From Syncephalastrum monosporum B8922 (taxonomy: Eukaryota; Mucoromycota; Mucoromycetes; Mucorales; Syncephalastraceae): DNA of 64,000 bases. The position numbers were made by a program, and so were the translations under genes. Numbering within the stretch: the first letter of the stretch is position 1; each line of letters begins with the position of its first letter. A model generated the notes under the pieces. The model had not been told where the DNA came from. It worked only from the letters and a program-made list of their open reading frames with translations, and ran no database searches. Positions 11,362 to 21,139 of the stretch are shown piece by piece. The stretch covers positions 62,001-126,000 of the forward strand of contig JNEN01000861.1 in NCBI GenBank assembly GCA_000697355.1, read 5' to 3'.

Positions 11362-11613
11362 ATTTTCTGGTGTAATTGGAAAGGGAAAAAAAAGGGGGGA
11401 GGACGATTGGCACTGATTTTGATAGACTCGACCCCCTCTTGACGCTCCGCCTACAGAAAAAGTCACACTCGCATTCGAAGCGAAATAGTAGACGCTCATT
11501 ATGCTCGACTCTTGTCCATTATTCTACACACACGAACCCGTCTCTCTTTCCTGAGTTTCTCCATACACCGTCTATACCCGCATTTATAAGTATAAGAGAC
11601 ATCCAGATCTTAT

Positions 11614-12994
11614 TTATTCACTCTTCTCTGCAGGCCACCAGCTTGGCAGAAATGGTTGCAGACACAGGTCGGACCCGGCATTGGGTACTTCCATGCGAAT
11701 CTCCTGCTGTACCGCCTTGTCGACCGGGTCCAAGCGCAGCAAAGCAAGGCCAATATTATGCACGCCCGACGCAAGCTTGCCTGCACTGCGTTTAGCGCCT
11801 TCAGCCTTGACGTCCATCTGCGGCTCGAGTGCAGATGGATAGGTGACGGAGCGATCGACTCTCATCTCCGTGGGTATGCTAAGAAGTGATACCCTGTCAA
11901 TGGATCTTTTAACCCGTTATATTTATATATAATAACTTACCTCTCGTCCTTCTGGTAGTACTGCACGGGTACGATCCGCTTACGTACCACACCTGTATGG
12001 TACGTCCGGATCGTCAGTTCCTGACCGACATAGCACCCCTTCCGGAAATCCACTAAGGAAACCAGCATGAGTGGCCTGACAAGCGGAACAAAAATTGACC
12101 TATTACCTCCATTCATGTAATCCAGATTGGCCTCGAGCGGCAAAGACTGCTCAGGCCATATATCTTGTACCCCCTCGGGGATACCATTGAGGATGCGTCG
12201 GATCGTATACTCGTCGGGGGAGAGTTCTTCGAAATCGCCTGGCAAGATACCCTCGATATCTATTGGGTCCCGGGTTGGGCGTCAGTGCAAAGTCAAATCA
12301 ATCCAAAGCGTCCATGCGCTCGTACCTTGGGTGTTGGGAAGCACAGCACGGTAGCCAAAACCAGGGACACGAGGATCGTGGCACCCAATATCGGACAACC
12401 GTGTGTCTTTTTTGATGAGTAATCCAGCTGGGACCTTGTCCATGGTGGAAGCATGCTCGTGGTTGAGTGCATCGCCCCAGATACTCCACGGAGTATATTC
12501 TTCCGTGACGTCCCGAATCTTGACCTTGGAGCGGAGGACGTATCGCTTCAAATGCTTCAGCAGAGTCTGTGTAGCCGACGCGGGGCATTCAACGATAAAC
12601 TTGGGGTGGGGGAAGTTAACGCCCGCGTTGACTGGATAGACAAAGGCGTCGTACAGCATACGTCCCTGTGACCAGCATGGTTTGAAGGATGAATGAATAG
12701 GGATAGCAATACCCATAGTTCTATCTGTACCTGAGGAGTCAAGAAGGCGGTATAGAAACCATCCCCTCCTGACGCAATGAGTGGCATATGGTTTGTAATG
12801 AGGCCTTGAAGGAATTTGGGCACGTCGACACCGTCCATGGCGAGGAAACCACGGTCGGGAACGCGAGCATAATGGTTGCCATTATGCAGAGGATCCCTTT
12901 CGTTTCTCGTTGCAGTCGTGTAACAGCGTCTAGTTAGGTTCACTGAATGAGGTCGTGTGGGCAGAGAGGAGAGGAAGCGTCGCAATATTGCCAT
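11614..12994 (-). CDS. IBA57: Mitochondrial iron-sulfur cluster assembly factor Iba57
   Basis: Glycine-cleavage T-like (COG0354) protein that acts with Isa1/Isa2 in late mitochondrial [4Fe-4S] cluster maturation. Five exons: 12994-12731, 12665-12326, 12259-12107, 12052-11941 and 11878-11614, giving 377 residues in unbroken phase. An N-terminal Arg/Ser/Thr-rich presequence is followed by [19 protein letters not shown], which is typical of the family start. The signature [10 protein letters not shown] lies near residue 258. The exon 4/5 join makes KDES then IPTEMRVD. It diverges from bL17m with 175 bp between starts, suggesting a shared promoter for two mitochondrial proteins. Introns are 54-66 nt. 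Confidence 0.93.
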
Positions 12995-13169
12995 GACGAA
13001 AGTCTATTCTATATGAGAGGTGAATGAGTAATACAAGAAGTATGAATAATTCACGCGCGAAGCGAGGGAAAAAGTGAAGCTCAGCATTGTATGCCCCGGC
13101 ACAATTGGATTTTCAAGCCACGCAAATCTTGACATATTCCCACTTCTTTTTTAAATATAACAGACAACA
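12995..13169. promoter_or_regulatory. Divergent promoter IBA57 / bL17m
   Basis: Only 175 bp separate the two divergent start codons, so both mitochondrial genes must be driven from this stretch. It contains an A/T-rich patch just before the bL17m start (TTTTTTAAATATAA-like). Co-regulation is inferred from the spacing. Confidence 0.5.
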
Positions 13170-13782
13170 ATGCACCACGGCAAGCACGTCCGTCGCTTGA
13201 ATCGCAATTCAGCCCATCGCAACTCCTTGTTGCGCAACCTTGTCTCATCCCTTATCTCGAGCGGCCGCATCGAAACCACGGTTGCAAAGGCAAAGGAACT
13301 TCAGCCCATCGCAGAACGCTTGATCACCTTGGCCAAAAAGGGCGATTCTAACGCAAAACGACACGCATGCAGCTACCTTTATGTAATGACCGCCTCAAAC
13401 AGGTCCCCTTCCGACTTGCTCACGTCTGACGCTTATGTATCGTATATTATCATAGAGCCGAGATGTCACTATTCCAAAACTATTCGAAGAACTTGCGCCT
13501 CGGTTTGCGAATCGACAGGGCGGATATACACGTGTGAAGCCGATTGGCAGCCGATACGGTGACAACGCGCCGATGGCTGTGATCGAGTATATCGACGGAC
13601 CAAACGACCTGAAGCGTAGTATGGTGAGCAAGGCCATTTCCAGAATCATGTCCAAGGAAGTCTCCGCAGAAGAACTCCTCAACGTCACGCCCGAATCGCT
13701 CAACCTCCCTCCCGCACTCGCCCGTGACCTCAAGAAGGTCCAGTTCGCCAACTCCATCTCTGCTGCTCATAATAAACCATAG
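13170..13782 (+). CDS. MRPL8: Mitochondrial ribosomal protein bL17m
   Basis: Large-subunit protein of the mitochondrial ribosome. Exons 13170-13382 and 13456-13782 give 179 residues. The start [17 protein letters not shown] matches the bacterial L17 N-terminus, which binds 23S rRNA. After the intron (donor GTAATG, acceptor ATAG) the core motif [19 protein letters not shown] is followed by [16 protein letters not shown]. There is a fungal C-terminal extension of about 50 residues. No separate presequence is visible; the basic N-terminus probably serves import. The next gene begins only about 175 bp downstream on the same strand. Confidence 0.94.
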
Positions 13783-13957
13783 ATCCCTTGTTTTGTTTAT
13801 ATGTTCCTGTTATATACACGCACTTCAACCTGTCTCTCTGTATCAGCTCTTTTACCTTTGCTACTTTTCATCGCTTGTGTGACTCGACTTTTTTTGTCTA
13901 GAGATGCCAATTTCGAAACTTTTTTGTTTCTTTCTTTCATTATTACAGTACTCTTTT

Positions 13958-15136
13958 ATGGATATCTTCCAATGCCACGCCGAAGTAAGAGGGCAAGTGA
14001 AGCACCGCCGGAAGCTCCATAAGCAGCTCTTCTTTGTCGACTTGCAACCCGAGCAGCAGGACCGTCCAAAAATTCAGATCCTTTTTCGAACAAACGACGG
14101 CACGACAGACATCGACACCTTTCGCGAAGCTTACAGAGCATGCCGACTCGGCAATACCATCCATCTATCCATCGGCTGGCCCACAGACCCTACAGAAAAC
14201 GAAGGCAAATCCTTCGAGGTCTATCAATCTATACAGGTCCCCACCATCATTAACGAGTACCCCATCGGTCGCCCTTTTGTGAGTGACCATCCGATGGGCA
14301 CAGACAAACCAAAGACATCCATTCGCACCACAGACGGCTCTACCCACCTCAAATCTAATCTCTACTGCAAGTTCTGGATCAACCAGCGTGAATGTGCCCG
14401 ATTACCTGACTGCCCCTTTCTACACCCCTCGGAAGAAGAGTACAAGGCTGCTCGCGAGTCCTGGATCAACGACCGTCTCACTTCACGTCGCATTGTCACA
14501 CACGACCCTCACGATCCTCACGAGTCGAAAAAGTCGCATACCATGCGTGCCATGGTATTCGCAAAGTGGATTCACGAGATGCTAAACCCCAGCATGGTTC
14601 TGGATGTAGCAGGCGGCAAGGGCGACGTGAGCATGTTTCTCACGCATGCCTTTGACGTTCCTGCCGTCTGCGTGGAGCCCAACCCCCGCAAACGCTCCAA
14701 ACAATGGCGCGGCCGTCTCCGTCGTCTGGCCGCCAACCTCCAGCATCCAGACACCGAACGACCCATTGAGCAGTGGCCTTTTGAGCGCGAACCTGAATTC
14801 CTGACGTGCATGATGGATGAGGCCTTTTTGGCAGAACAGACCCGTTTGCTTGACCACGTCACGACCTTGGTCGGTCTGCACGCCGATCAGGCCACAGAGC
14901 CCATTGTGGACACCGCCCTCCGTCTAGGGAAGGCGTTTGCTGTCATTCCTTGCTGCGTGTTTGCCCATGAAAACCGGCACCGTCGACTCCAGTCGGGCGC
15001 ACCCGTTACCACCACTGAGGATTTTGTCCAGTACCTGTGCGAAAAAGATACCCAGGGCAGGGGAAGTGTCCAGAAAGCTTACCTTGATTTCGTTGGCAAA
15101 AATGTTGTTGTTTACTGGATCCCTAACAAGAGTTAA
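13958..15136 (+). CDS. OB-fold-like / CCCH zinc-finger / SAM-dependent methyltransferase fusion protein
   Basis: Predicted RNA-related methyltransferase of unknown substrate, 392 residues from ATG 13958; an in-frame ATG at 13904 would add 18 mostly hydrophobic residues. Three parts are visible. Residues 1-115 (HAEVRGQVKHRRKLHKQLFF and following) look like an OB-fold similar to the anticodon-binding part of class II tRNA synthetases. Near residue 134 there is a C-x8-C-x5-C-x3-H zinc finger (C-K-F...C-A-R...C-P-F-L-H). From about 210 comes a Rossmann-type methyltransferase with motif I LDVAGGKGDVSMFL, the later motif GLHADQATEPIVD and IPCCVF. The last two occur in proteins related to tRNA 2'-O or base methyltransferases, so an RNA substrate is likely; this is inference. 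A TTATTACAG just before the start suggests a 5' UTR intron. Confidence 0.82.
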   Translation: MDIFQCHAEVRGQVKHRRKLHKQLFFVDLQPEQQDRPKIQILFRTNDGTTDIDTFREAYRACRLGNTIHLSIGWPTDPTENEGKSFEVYQSIQVPTIINEYPIGRPFVSDHPMGTDKPKTSIRTTDGSTHLKSNLYCKFWINQRECARLPDCPFLHPSEEEYKAARESWINDRLTSRRIVTHDPHDPHESKKSHTMRAMVFAKWIHEMLNPSMVLDVAGGKGDVSMFLTHAFDVPAVCVEPNPRKRSKQWRGRLRRLAANLQHPDTERPIEQWPFEREPEFLTCMMDEAFLAEQTRLLDHVTTLVGLHADQATEPIVDTALRLGKAFAVIPCCVFAHENRHRRLQSGAPVTTTEDFVQYLCEKDTQGRGSVQKAYLDFVGKNVVVYWIPNKS

Positions 15137-15845
15137 ATGTCCCTCCATTATATGGGATGTCTTCACTTAATACGTTAATCAGCATGCAAACTAGAAGACA
15201 GATTTGATATGTATATTATATAGCCATGTACGTATAAAATACACTGCATTTGCCACTCTCAAAATTAGCGTAAAAAGGGTGCGTGGGATCATTTGCTTGT
15301 TACTTTACACAGCTAGAGAACAAGTTGACTCGCAAAGCCTTCCGGAAAACGAGGAGCTTTTGTTGATCTATCTACTTTCAAGGGTTGCTGTCGTGTGGCG
15401 ATCTCAAGGCACGGTATTCAACAATAGTGGTTTTTATTATGTGATTGATGATCATATGGTGTATTTAAGATTCTATTTGTGTTCAAGTTACAGTAAGAAT
15501 GATTCCGTTATAAAATAGAAGACACCCTCTGGCATGATTCAAACCACGTATTGAGCACGACAGGATGATTTTAGGACGTTCATCCGCAAAAGGGAATAAT
15601 GACGCCAATATCATTAAAGAAGCTGAAAGTCCTCCTTCACTGAGCCAATAGCCACAAAGGGCTGCTCTCAAGGAAATGTAAAATATGTGCAGTCGTATGA
15701 TTTTTATTCGCCGCTTGAGGCCAAGCGGCTGCGGGCTCGGCAGGCGTCGGAGTAAGAAACGAGTCAAATGACCATAAAAGCAGACGCGTCCGTCTTCATG
15801 AGGTCGTCTTCATTCTTTTTCGTTTCTCTTTTCTCTTTCCCACAT
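15137..15845. other. Intergenic, 3' flank of the methyltransferase and IF1 promoter
   Basis: A/T-rich sequence with no frame that looks coding. A pyrimidine-rich leader (TTCTTTTTCGTTTCTC-like) precedes the IF1 start. Confidence 0.45.
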
Positions 15846-16167
15846 ATGCTCTCCAACGTTCGTCTCGCTGCTGCCCGTGTGACCCGTAACATCAGAATGT
15901 ATAGCTCAGCCGGTAAAGAAGGTGACATTGCTGCCTCGCGCGGTGGTATCAGCGACAAGGAGAAGGCCGTCGAGAACCAGTGGGCTCGTCAACACGTAAG
16001 TACTGGAAGAGGAGCCAAAAAGGAACATGCACTGAGATACAGATGTGTTTATCTAGGATGCCGACAAGATCAAGCAGCTTCAGGAGCGCCTTGCCCAGCA
16101 GGAGAAGGCCAACAAGTCACTGGCCGATGATGTCGAGCAGCTCAAGCAGCAGATTAAGAAGAACTAA
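15846..16167 (+). CDS. INH1: Mitochondrial F1F0-ATPase inhibitor IF1
   Basis: Small helical protein that blocks ATP hydrolysis by the mitochondrial F1 motor when the membrane potential falls. Exons 15846-15995 and 16057-16167 give 86 residues. A presequence (MLSNVRLAAARVTRNIRMYSS) is followed by the conserved inhibitory region EKAVENQWARQHDADK across the intron and a C-terminal coiled coil with regular Leu/Gln heptads ending KQQIKKN. The length matches the fungal family. The ATG at 15846 is the first in this frame that begins a presequence; an earlier in-frame ATG at 15768 would add 26 hydrophobic/Phe-rich residues and is unlikely. Confidence 0.95.
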
Positions 16168-16520
16168 AACTTTGTAAACACGCCTTTGGGAAATAACTCT
16201 ATACTGTATAATAAACACGATGGGGATTACTACATCCTAAAATGTACACTGAACTTTACATTTCCTGCTACTGTTGTCTATAAGAAGGGGTCCATGAAGG
16301 GGGAAAGTAAAACTGGTTCTGATTGAATATGATATCATTGAAATGGGGGAACAGTGAGGCTCTATTTTTTGCTGCTTGACGTCAATGCAGCCTTGAGACT
16401 CAGCTCACCCGCCTTGGCCAGCTTTGTGAGTCAAAGCGAGGCCCGACACGTTCCGTAAGAAATTGGCACACACAATGGGCCATGTTTCACATCCCTACTT
16501 TCCATGGAAAAATAGAAACA
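16168..16520. other. Intergenic between convergent IF1 and TDG-like genes
   Basis: Shared 3' flanks of two convergent genes. An AATAAA-like signal (TAATAAACACG) lies about 30 bp past the IF1 stop. I see no other feature. Confidence 0.5.
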
Positions 16521-17300
16521 CTATTCTTCGTCTTTCTTTTCCTTGCTGTACGCCTGTTCAATCTCGTCCGACAAACGAGCCAGATCCTGGAAGAACCTGG
16601 TACGAATGACAAAGTAAGCACGCTTTTTCTTGGAAAGTTTTCGAGGCATGACTTGCCTGATTTTATCTGTTTTCTGGTAGGCCGAAACAATACCGGACGT
16701 GCTAGGCATGACAAACAGACGGGTTGCACCTTGCTGGTTATCCCAGGGGATGCGTCTGGCCTGGAGACCCAGCTTTTGGCACTTGTCGCGCGCAAAGATC
16801 TCGTACATGCCTTTGCCCACAAAGCACGCAATGCGGGGGCGATACTGGCGCAACTTGGCCGTCAAGGCGGGAATTCCCGCTCTTTGCTCAGCGACCGTCA
16901 AATCGGATGCTTTGCGGCTCGTGCGTTGCGTTAGATTCGTCATCCCCAGTCGATAGTCTCTCGCCAAGTTCGTATCGTCTTGAAACGTCACCTTGCGTGA
17001 GACGAGACCTACACGATAACGAACACCGTCAGCACAGGACGCGTTGTAAAGGTCTAAGTGACTCGACTTGCCACTCTCGGATAGACAGGGCCAAAAGTGG
17101 TTGGTGGGCCCTGCGAAATGGTGTCCTCGAGCAGCACTCGTCAGACCTGGGTTGATGCCGACAAACATGACACGCAGATCGTAGTCGAGAATGTCGGGGA
17201 CGCCATCGTACTCGGGGATCTTTGTCAGTGCCGCAGGTGACAAGCTGTCTTCGTCCACGGGTTCCGTTTTCACCGCTTTCTTTTTTCGTAAACTTGGCAT
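16521..17300 (-). CDS. G/T(U) mismatch-specific DNA glycosylase (TDG/MUG family)
   Basis: Removes uracil or thymine from G:U/G:T mispairs in nuclear base-excision repair. The whole span is one open frame (259 codons), but comparison with the family shows two insertions that are best read as GC-AG introns: 17071-17009 (63 nt, GCAAGT donor, TGCTGAC branch) and 16656-16597 (60 nt, GCAAGT donor, TGCTTAC branch). Splicing gives exons 17300-17072, 17008-16657 and 16596-16521, 218 residues, with the joins PCLSESG-LVSRKV and DKIR-FFQDLARL. The catalytic motif GINPG has Asn50; the second motif is MPSTSG near 177-182; FAGPTNHFWPCL is the pocket region. The N-terminus is short and basic. It diverges from the epsilon-COP gene. 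Confidence 0.92.
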   Translation of the reverse strand: MPSLRKKKAVKTEPVDEDSLSPAALTKIPEYDGVPDILDYDLRVMFVGINPGLTSAARGHHFAGPTNHFWPCLSESGKSSHLDLYNASCADGVRYRVGLVSRKVTFQDDTNLARDYRLGMTNLTQRTSRKASDLTVAEQRAGIPALTAKLRQYRPRIACFVGKGMYEIFARDKCQKLGLQARRIPWDNQQGATRLFVMPSTSGIVSAYQKTDKIRQVMPRKLSKKKRAYFVIRTRFFQDLARLSDEIEQAYSKEKKDEE

Positions 17301-17937
17301 ATGAAGGAAAATATGTATTTGAGGGGAATCGAGAAAAGCCTGGTAGAGAAATCAGAAATAAAGCTACAAGAAGTCTACAGAAGAGATATCTGATTGGATG
17401 GCTTTGTGGTTGACGTTGACATGAAAAAATATTCTTGTCGACATGTGTTATATCGCACTTATTGCCAGCTTTTCGGTGCAAACAACGGACATTATACGCC
17501 CAAGAACTGTCTCCTCAGCAGACTGTGTTGAGTTAGATAAACATATAAGCCCATGCAAAGAGCGAAGCGTCATACGGCGCAAATACCGGCCGGTCCGTCC
17601 GCCTCTGGGGTGGCGTTGATAATAAATGAAACGCGTTAACAATATACTAAATTACAGCACTTAGGATGTATAAAGTATGAGTTCTCAGACAGCATCTAAC
17701 GGCAGAATAGACGTGCAATAATGACATTCCTCGGTTAGATACAGGCAAGTATGCGGTGATGGACCATTATGGAGCAGAGAAAAGGCGGCTGTGGGATTCT
17801 TTCAAGCAAAAATGAGCTCTCTGTGTGCGTGTGTAGGCCTGTCGGCCATTCAAAAAAGCGAATCGACAGCACCTTCTCCAGGTTTAAACGAGCTATTCAT
17901 CTCATCTTTCCGTTACTTCAGGAGACAACATTCAAGG
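17301..17937. other. Divergent intergenic region, TDG-like / epsilon-COP
   Basis: Both 5' regions lie here. The frame of epsilon-COP is open upstream to about 17791 and contains two earlier ATGs, but the extra residues do not look like the family start. I see no clear TATA box. Confidence 0.45.
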
Positions 17938-19128
17938 ATGGACGACGAGTCGATTTTGTTTGGCATTCGCAATGCGTTTGCTCTGGGAAACTATCAGATT
18001 GTGATTAACCAAGTGAGCTCTGCACGCGCGTTCCAGTCTGCGTCTGCCCAGCTCGAGAGCCAGTGCCTGCTTTACCGCGCCTACCTTGCTCAAGCAAAGT
18101 ACAATCTCGTCATCAACGACATTGACGAGGCCTCCCTCGAAGCACCCCTCAAAGTCATTCGTCTGGCTGCGGTCTACTTCAAAGCCAAGCAAGGGGGCCA
18201 GCCAACCGAAAGCGCCATTCAGGATGCGCTGGCTCTCCTCGATGAGGGCGCCAATCGCGTCGAGCCTACCATCCAAGTCATCGTCGCCACTATCCTCGTC
18301 AACGACGGCAAACACGAAGAAGCCTTGAAGGTCCTTCATTCTCGGACAAAGAAACTCGAATGGTAAGTACTCGTAGGAATATTTGTACTTGTGCTTGTGC
18401 TTGTGCTTGTACTTTCCATGCCGAGGATACGTGACTACTCGATGCTCACCTCTTCTCGCAGCACTGCCCTGGCAGTCCAGATATACCTGCAGATGGACCG
18501 CGTTGACTTGGCTCGCAAGGAGGTGTCACACGCCAAGGCATGGGCCGAAGATGCCCTGTTGCTGCAAATGATGGAAGCCTGGGTCGATCTGCGCGTCGTA
18601 AGTCTTTTTCTCGCCATCAAAGGGGTAAAATACGCGTACTTACCATCAGAAAGGGCGGCGAGAAATACCAAGAGGCATTCTACATCTATGAAGAGTTCGG
18701 CCAGTCCAATACCGAGCCCTCCATTAAGGTCCTGAACGGCCAGGCAGCAGCCAACATCGCCCTGGGCAGATACCCTGAGGCTGAAAGTGCACTTCTCGAA
18801 GCATTGAACAAGGTATTCCTGGAGCATGACTTCTTTCTATAGGCTACTCACATGCTATTATAAGAACAATGACGACGCGGACACGCTAGTTAACATGATT
18901 GTGTGCGCGACTCTCATGTCAAAACCCTCGGAGGTTGTCAACCGCTACATAAGGTAACCCAAATGAGCGCGGTTATTGTCTCTGGCACTAACAAAGAAAA
19001 CAAAACTTTCGACGACCAGCCAACTGCGGGAGGTGGCACCGCAACACTCGTATCTCCAAGAACTGGATCTCAAGTCTAGCTTGTTTGACAGAGCAGCATC
19101 CCGTTTTTCCCTCGTCGATGCTTCGTAA
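17938..19128 (+). CDS. SEC28: Coatomer subunit epsilon
   Basis: COPI coat subunit in retrograde Golgi-to-ER vesicle traffic, pairing with alpha-COP. Five exons: 17938-18362, 18462-18597, 18654-18812, 18865-18953 and 19020-19128, giving 305 residues in consistent phase. The all-helical TPR-like fold shows conserved stretches: FGIRNAFALGNYQIVINQ at the N-terminus, YRAYLAQ, the ALAVQIYLQMDRVDLARKE helix pair, GGEKYQEAFYIYEE, LLNGQAAANIALGRY-like VLNGQAAANIALGRY, EALNKNNDDADTLVNM, and a C-terminus with LDLKSSLFDRAASRF. The start MDDESILFG is the last of three in-frame ATGs. The third exon uses the AAAG acceptor at 18653 instead of the CAG at 18649, because only that keeps phase. Confidence 0.93.
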
Positions 19129-19149
19129 ATAGAAATATATTTTAACCCG

Positions 19150-19365
19150 TTACCTCTCAAAGGTGTTTCTCAAAACTGTTAAGAGCCTTTTAATGCCCGA
19201 AAAGGCTACCGCTTGCCTCCAGGCGCCTTACTATCACGCCTTTTCAGGCCTTATGTGGCCTTCAAAGATTCCACTGTGCATTTTAAGGTCTTTCAATGCC
19301 TTTGAGGTCTTCTTTGGTTACGCCTTGCCTCTTCACGCCTTTTGATGCCTTTTGATGTGGCTTAA
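19150..19365. repeat. Degenerate GCCTT-rich interspersed repeat tract
   Basis: About 215 bp in which (A/G)(C/T)GCCTT(T) recurs more than ten times at irregular spacing (e.g. CACGCCTTTTCAGGCCTTATG, ATGCCTTTTGATG), with a few inverted AAGGC copies. There is no fixed period, so it is a decayed simple-repeat region. Confidence 0.6.
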
Positions 19366-19560
19366 GTGACCAGTACCCATTATCGACGTGAGACGAGTCA
19401 TATAAGCCTATTTCATTCACTCGTTTCAACACTGATTGATATAAAGATGCCACCGAAGCACAGTTTATTCATATATCGTCCCATGTTGTCAATTTCGATT
19501 CGCTACTTGTGGAAGCTCCGTTGTTGAGCAGAATGACCAATGTACTGTACAAGGTTTACA

Positions 19561-20776
19561 TCATGATTCACCAAGTAGTTTTCGTATTTTGCGTCCTCTG
19601 CTTCGATGCCACATGAACGAGTCGTCTGATTGTCTCAATGTCTCAGCGGATATAACCTTCAGGACCTCGTCGTCACTGTAAGTTCTTCGCAGCGGTGTTA
19701 TTACTTGAAACCCACTTGGATGCACGTTTTCGATATCTGCATACATCCTGACGAGACACAGATCGTTATCTTGCACTGCGACTTTGGTTGTGGGACGACT
19801 TTTTGTCGGCTTCTTGCTTCGTTTGGATTTTATAGAGTCGAGAGGACGCGCAAGAGAGCCCATACAGTATCTACGTACATGTTTTCTTCTTGTGTATAAG
19901 GTGTACGTACTCGAATTGAGACAGGGTCATGTCATTAAACTCTCAATGTCCCATATCATAATGTAAGTGTCTCTGCCTAAATATGTTGAATCCGAACAAC
20001 GACGCAGAAAAGGATGGCGAGTGCGATTAATTGCAGACGAGATGAAATAAGAGAAGAAAAATGTTTCAGGATCCTCAGTCGCAAACATCGTTGAGGACTT
20101 CGTCTAGATTGCCAGAGTCACAGAAGAGCAATACCCAGCGCAACTGCATCCTCTTCGCCCTACGCTTTTCCCAGAATGTGTCTAAGCAAGTGGCATCTTC
20201 TATTGGATCGTCTGCATACGAGTTTCCATACCCGCTTTCAATAGCGTCCAGAGAAGTGACCGGGCCATGGAGAGCTATCGGGTCATCCAATGAAAGTCGA
20301 CGGTAGACTTCAAAAGCGAGCAGCCAACTTACGAGCGGATGGCTATGATTGTCGACAAAGGATCCGCTCGACATTTGTACCGCATGTGTAATCTCGTAGA
20401 AGCATTCGATAGTCTCGCTGTTTAAGCTTTGTGCAATGGCTGCAGGTGTTCGCCATGCGTGCGTTTTTGTCGATACGACTGCGTAGTGTAGCACGCACTT
20501 CGCTTCCTCCGCAGAGTCCCAGAAATAAACCATGTATGCCATGTAGCTTAGCCTTTGCCGATATTTATGTGACACTGGAACCATTGAACGTCTTGTTATT
20601 GGAGCGGAAGCTTTGTTCAGACTAATATAGTACAACGCACAGACCATGTCATCCCCGTATGCTATGTAACGCACCAAGACTTCTACTGGAGCTGCTGCGT
20701 GCAAGCGCAATACAAACCACATACAGTACAGCACTTTGTAACCAACTTGTTTCGTGTACAGTCTATTTGTATGCAT
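19561..20776 (-). CDS. Unrecognised gene, at least two coding segments
   Basis: Two minus-strand frames look coding: 20776-20075 (233 codons) and 19863-19561 (100 codons). The first is rich in helices and aromatic residues (YRQRLSYMAYMVYFWDSAEEAKCVLHY, shown here only in part as YRQRLSYMAYMVYFWD, and HPLVSWLLAFEVYRRL); the second is basic, starting MGSLARPLDSIKSK. A possible first acceptor (GCACGCAG near 20700) and an exon border near AAC-GAT/GTTTGC suggest introns, but I could not join the parts in phase. The helical pattern faintly recalls cyclin boxes, but no cyclin signature is present, so I claim none. It may be a lineage-specific gene or a decaying one. Confidence 0.4.
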
Positions 20777-21039
20777 ACAAAGATGTACACGCCGTGTAGC
20801 AACTCAAAAGTTTATTCTAGGCATAATAGAGCGGTGTTACACGGTGTTACACGGTTACTCCGATACTCAGATTACCATAGAATCATTACAATGTCTACCT
20901 CTTCATGTTGACAATGGACTCTTCCACTTCTTTTCTTTTCACCCACCCAGCACAGCACCTGCCGCAGCACTCACACTCACACGCGTCATTCTCACCTGAC
21001 GCCTGAGAATGAAAAATATTTTCACCAGCGCGAGACCTC
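20777..21039. other. Intergenic upstream of the candidate RNA gene
   Basis: No coding frame seen. It contains a short near-duplication (GGTGTTACACGGTGTTACAC at 20832 onward) and tandem CACTC-type repeats near 20962. Confidence 0.4.
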
Positions 21040-21090
21040 ATTGGCTGCAGATAAAAAATTTTCGCGCTCAGGTGTCAAAAAACTATATAA
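21040..21090 (+). promoter_or_regulatory. Inverted CCAAT box and TATA box
   Basis: ATTGG (inverted CCAAT) at 21040-21044 and TATATAA at 21084-21090, 44 bp apart. The TATA box lies 59 bp before the first strand of the closing helix proposed for the downstream RNA. This is the clearest promoter-like pair in the window and it does not precede an open reading frame. Confidence 0.55.
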
Positions 21091-21139
21091 ACGCGTCTTT
21101 TTTTCGCCTCTCTCGCTTTTCTTTTCTTTTCTTTATTCA

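Noticed and set aside
11362..11499. Upstream start for the Swi3-like protein at 11499
   Set aside because: The added residues do not resemble the acidic family N-terminus and include a pyrimidine-rich leader.
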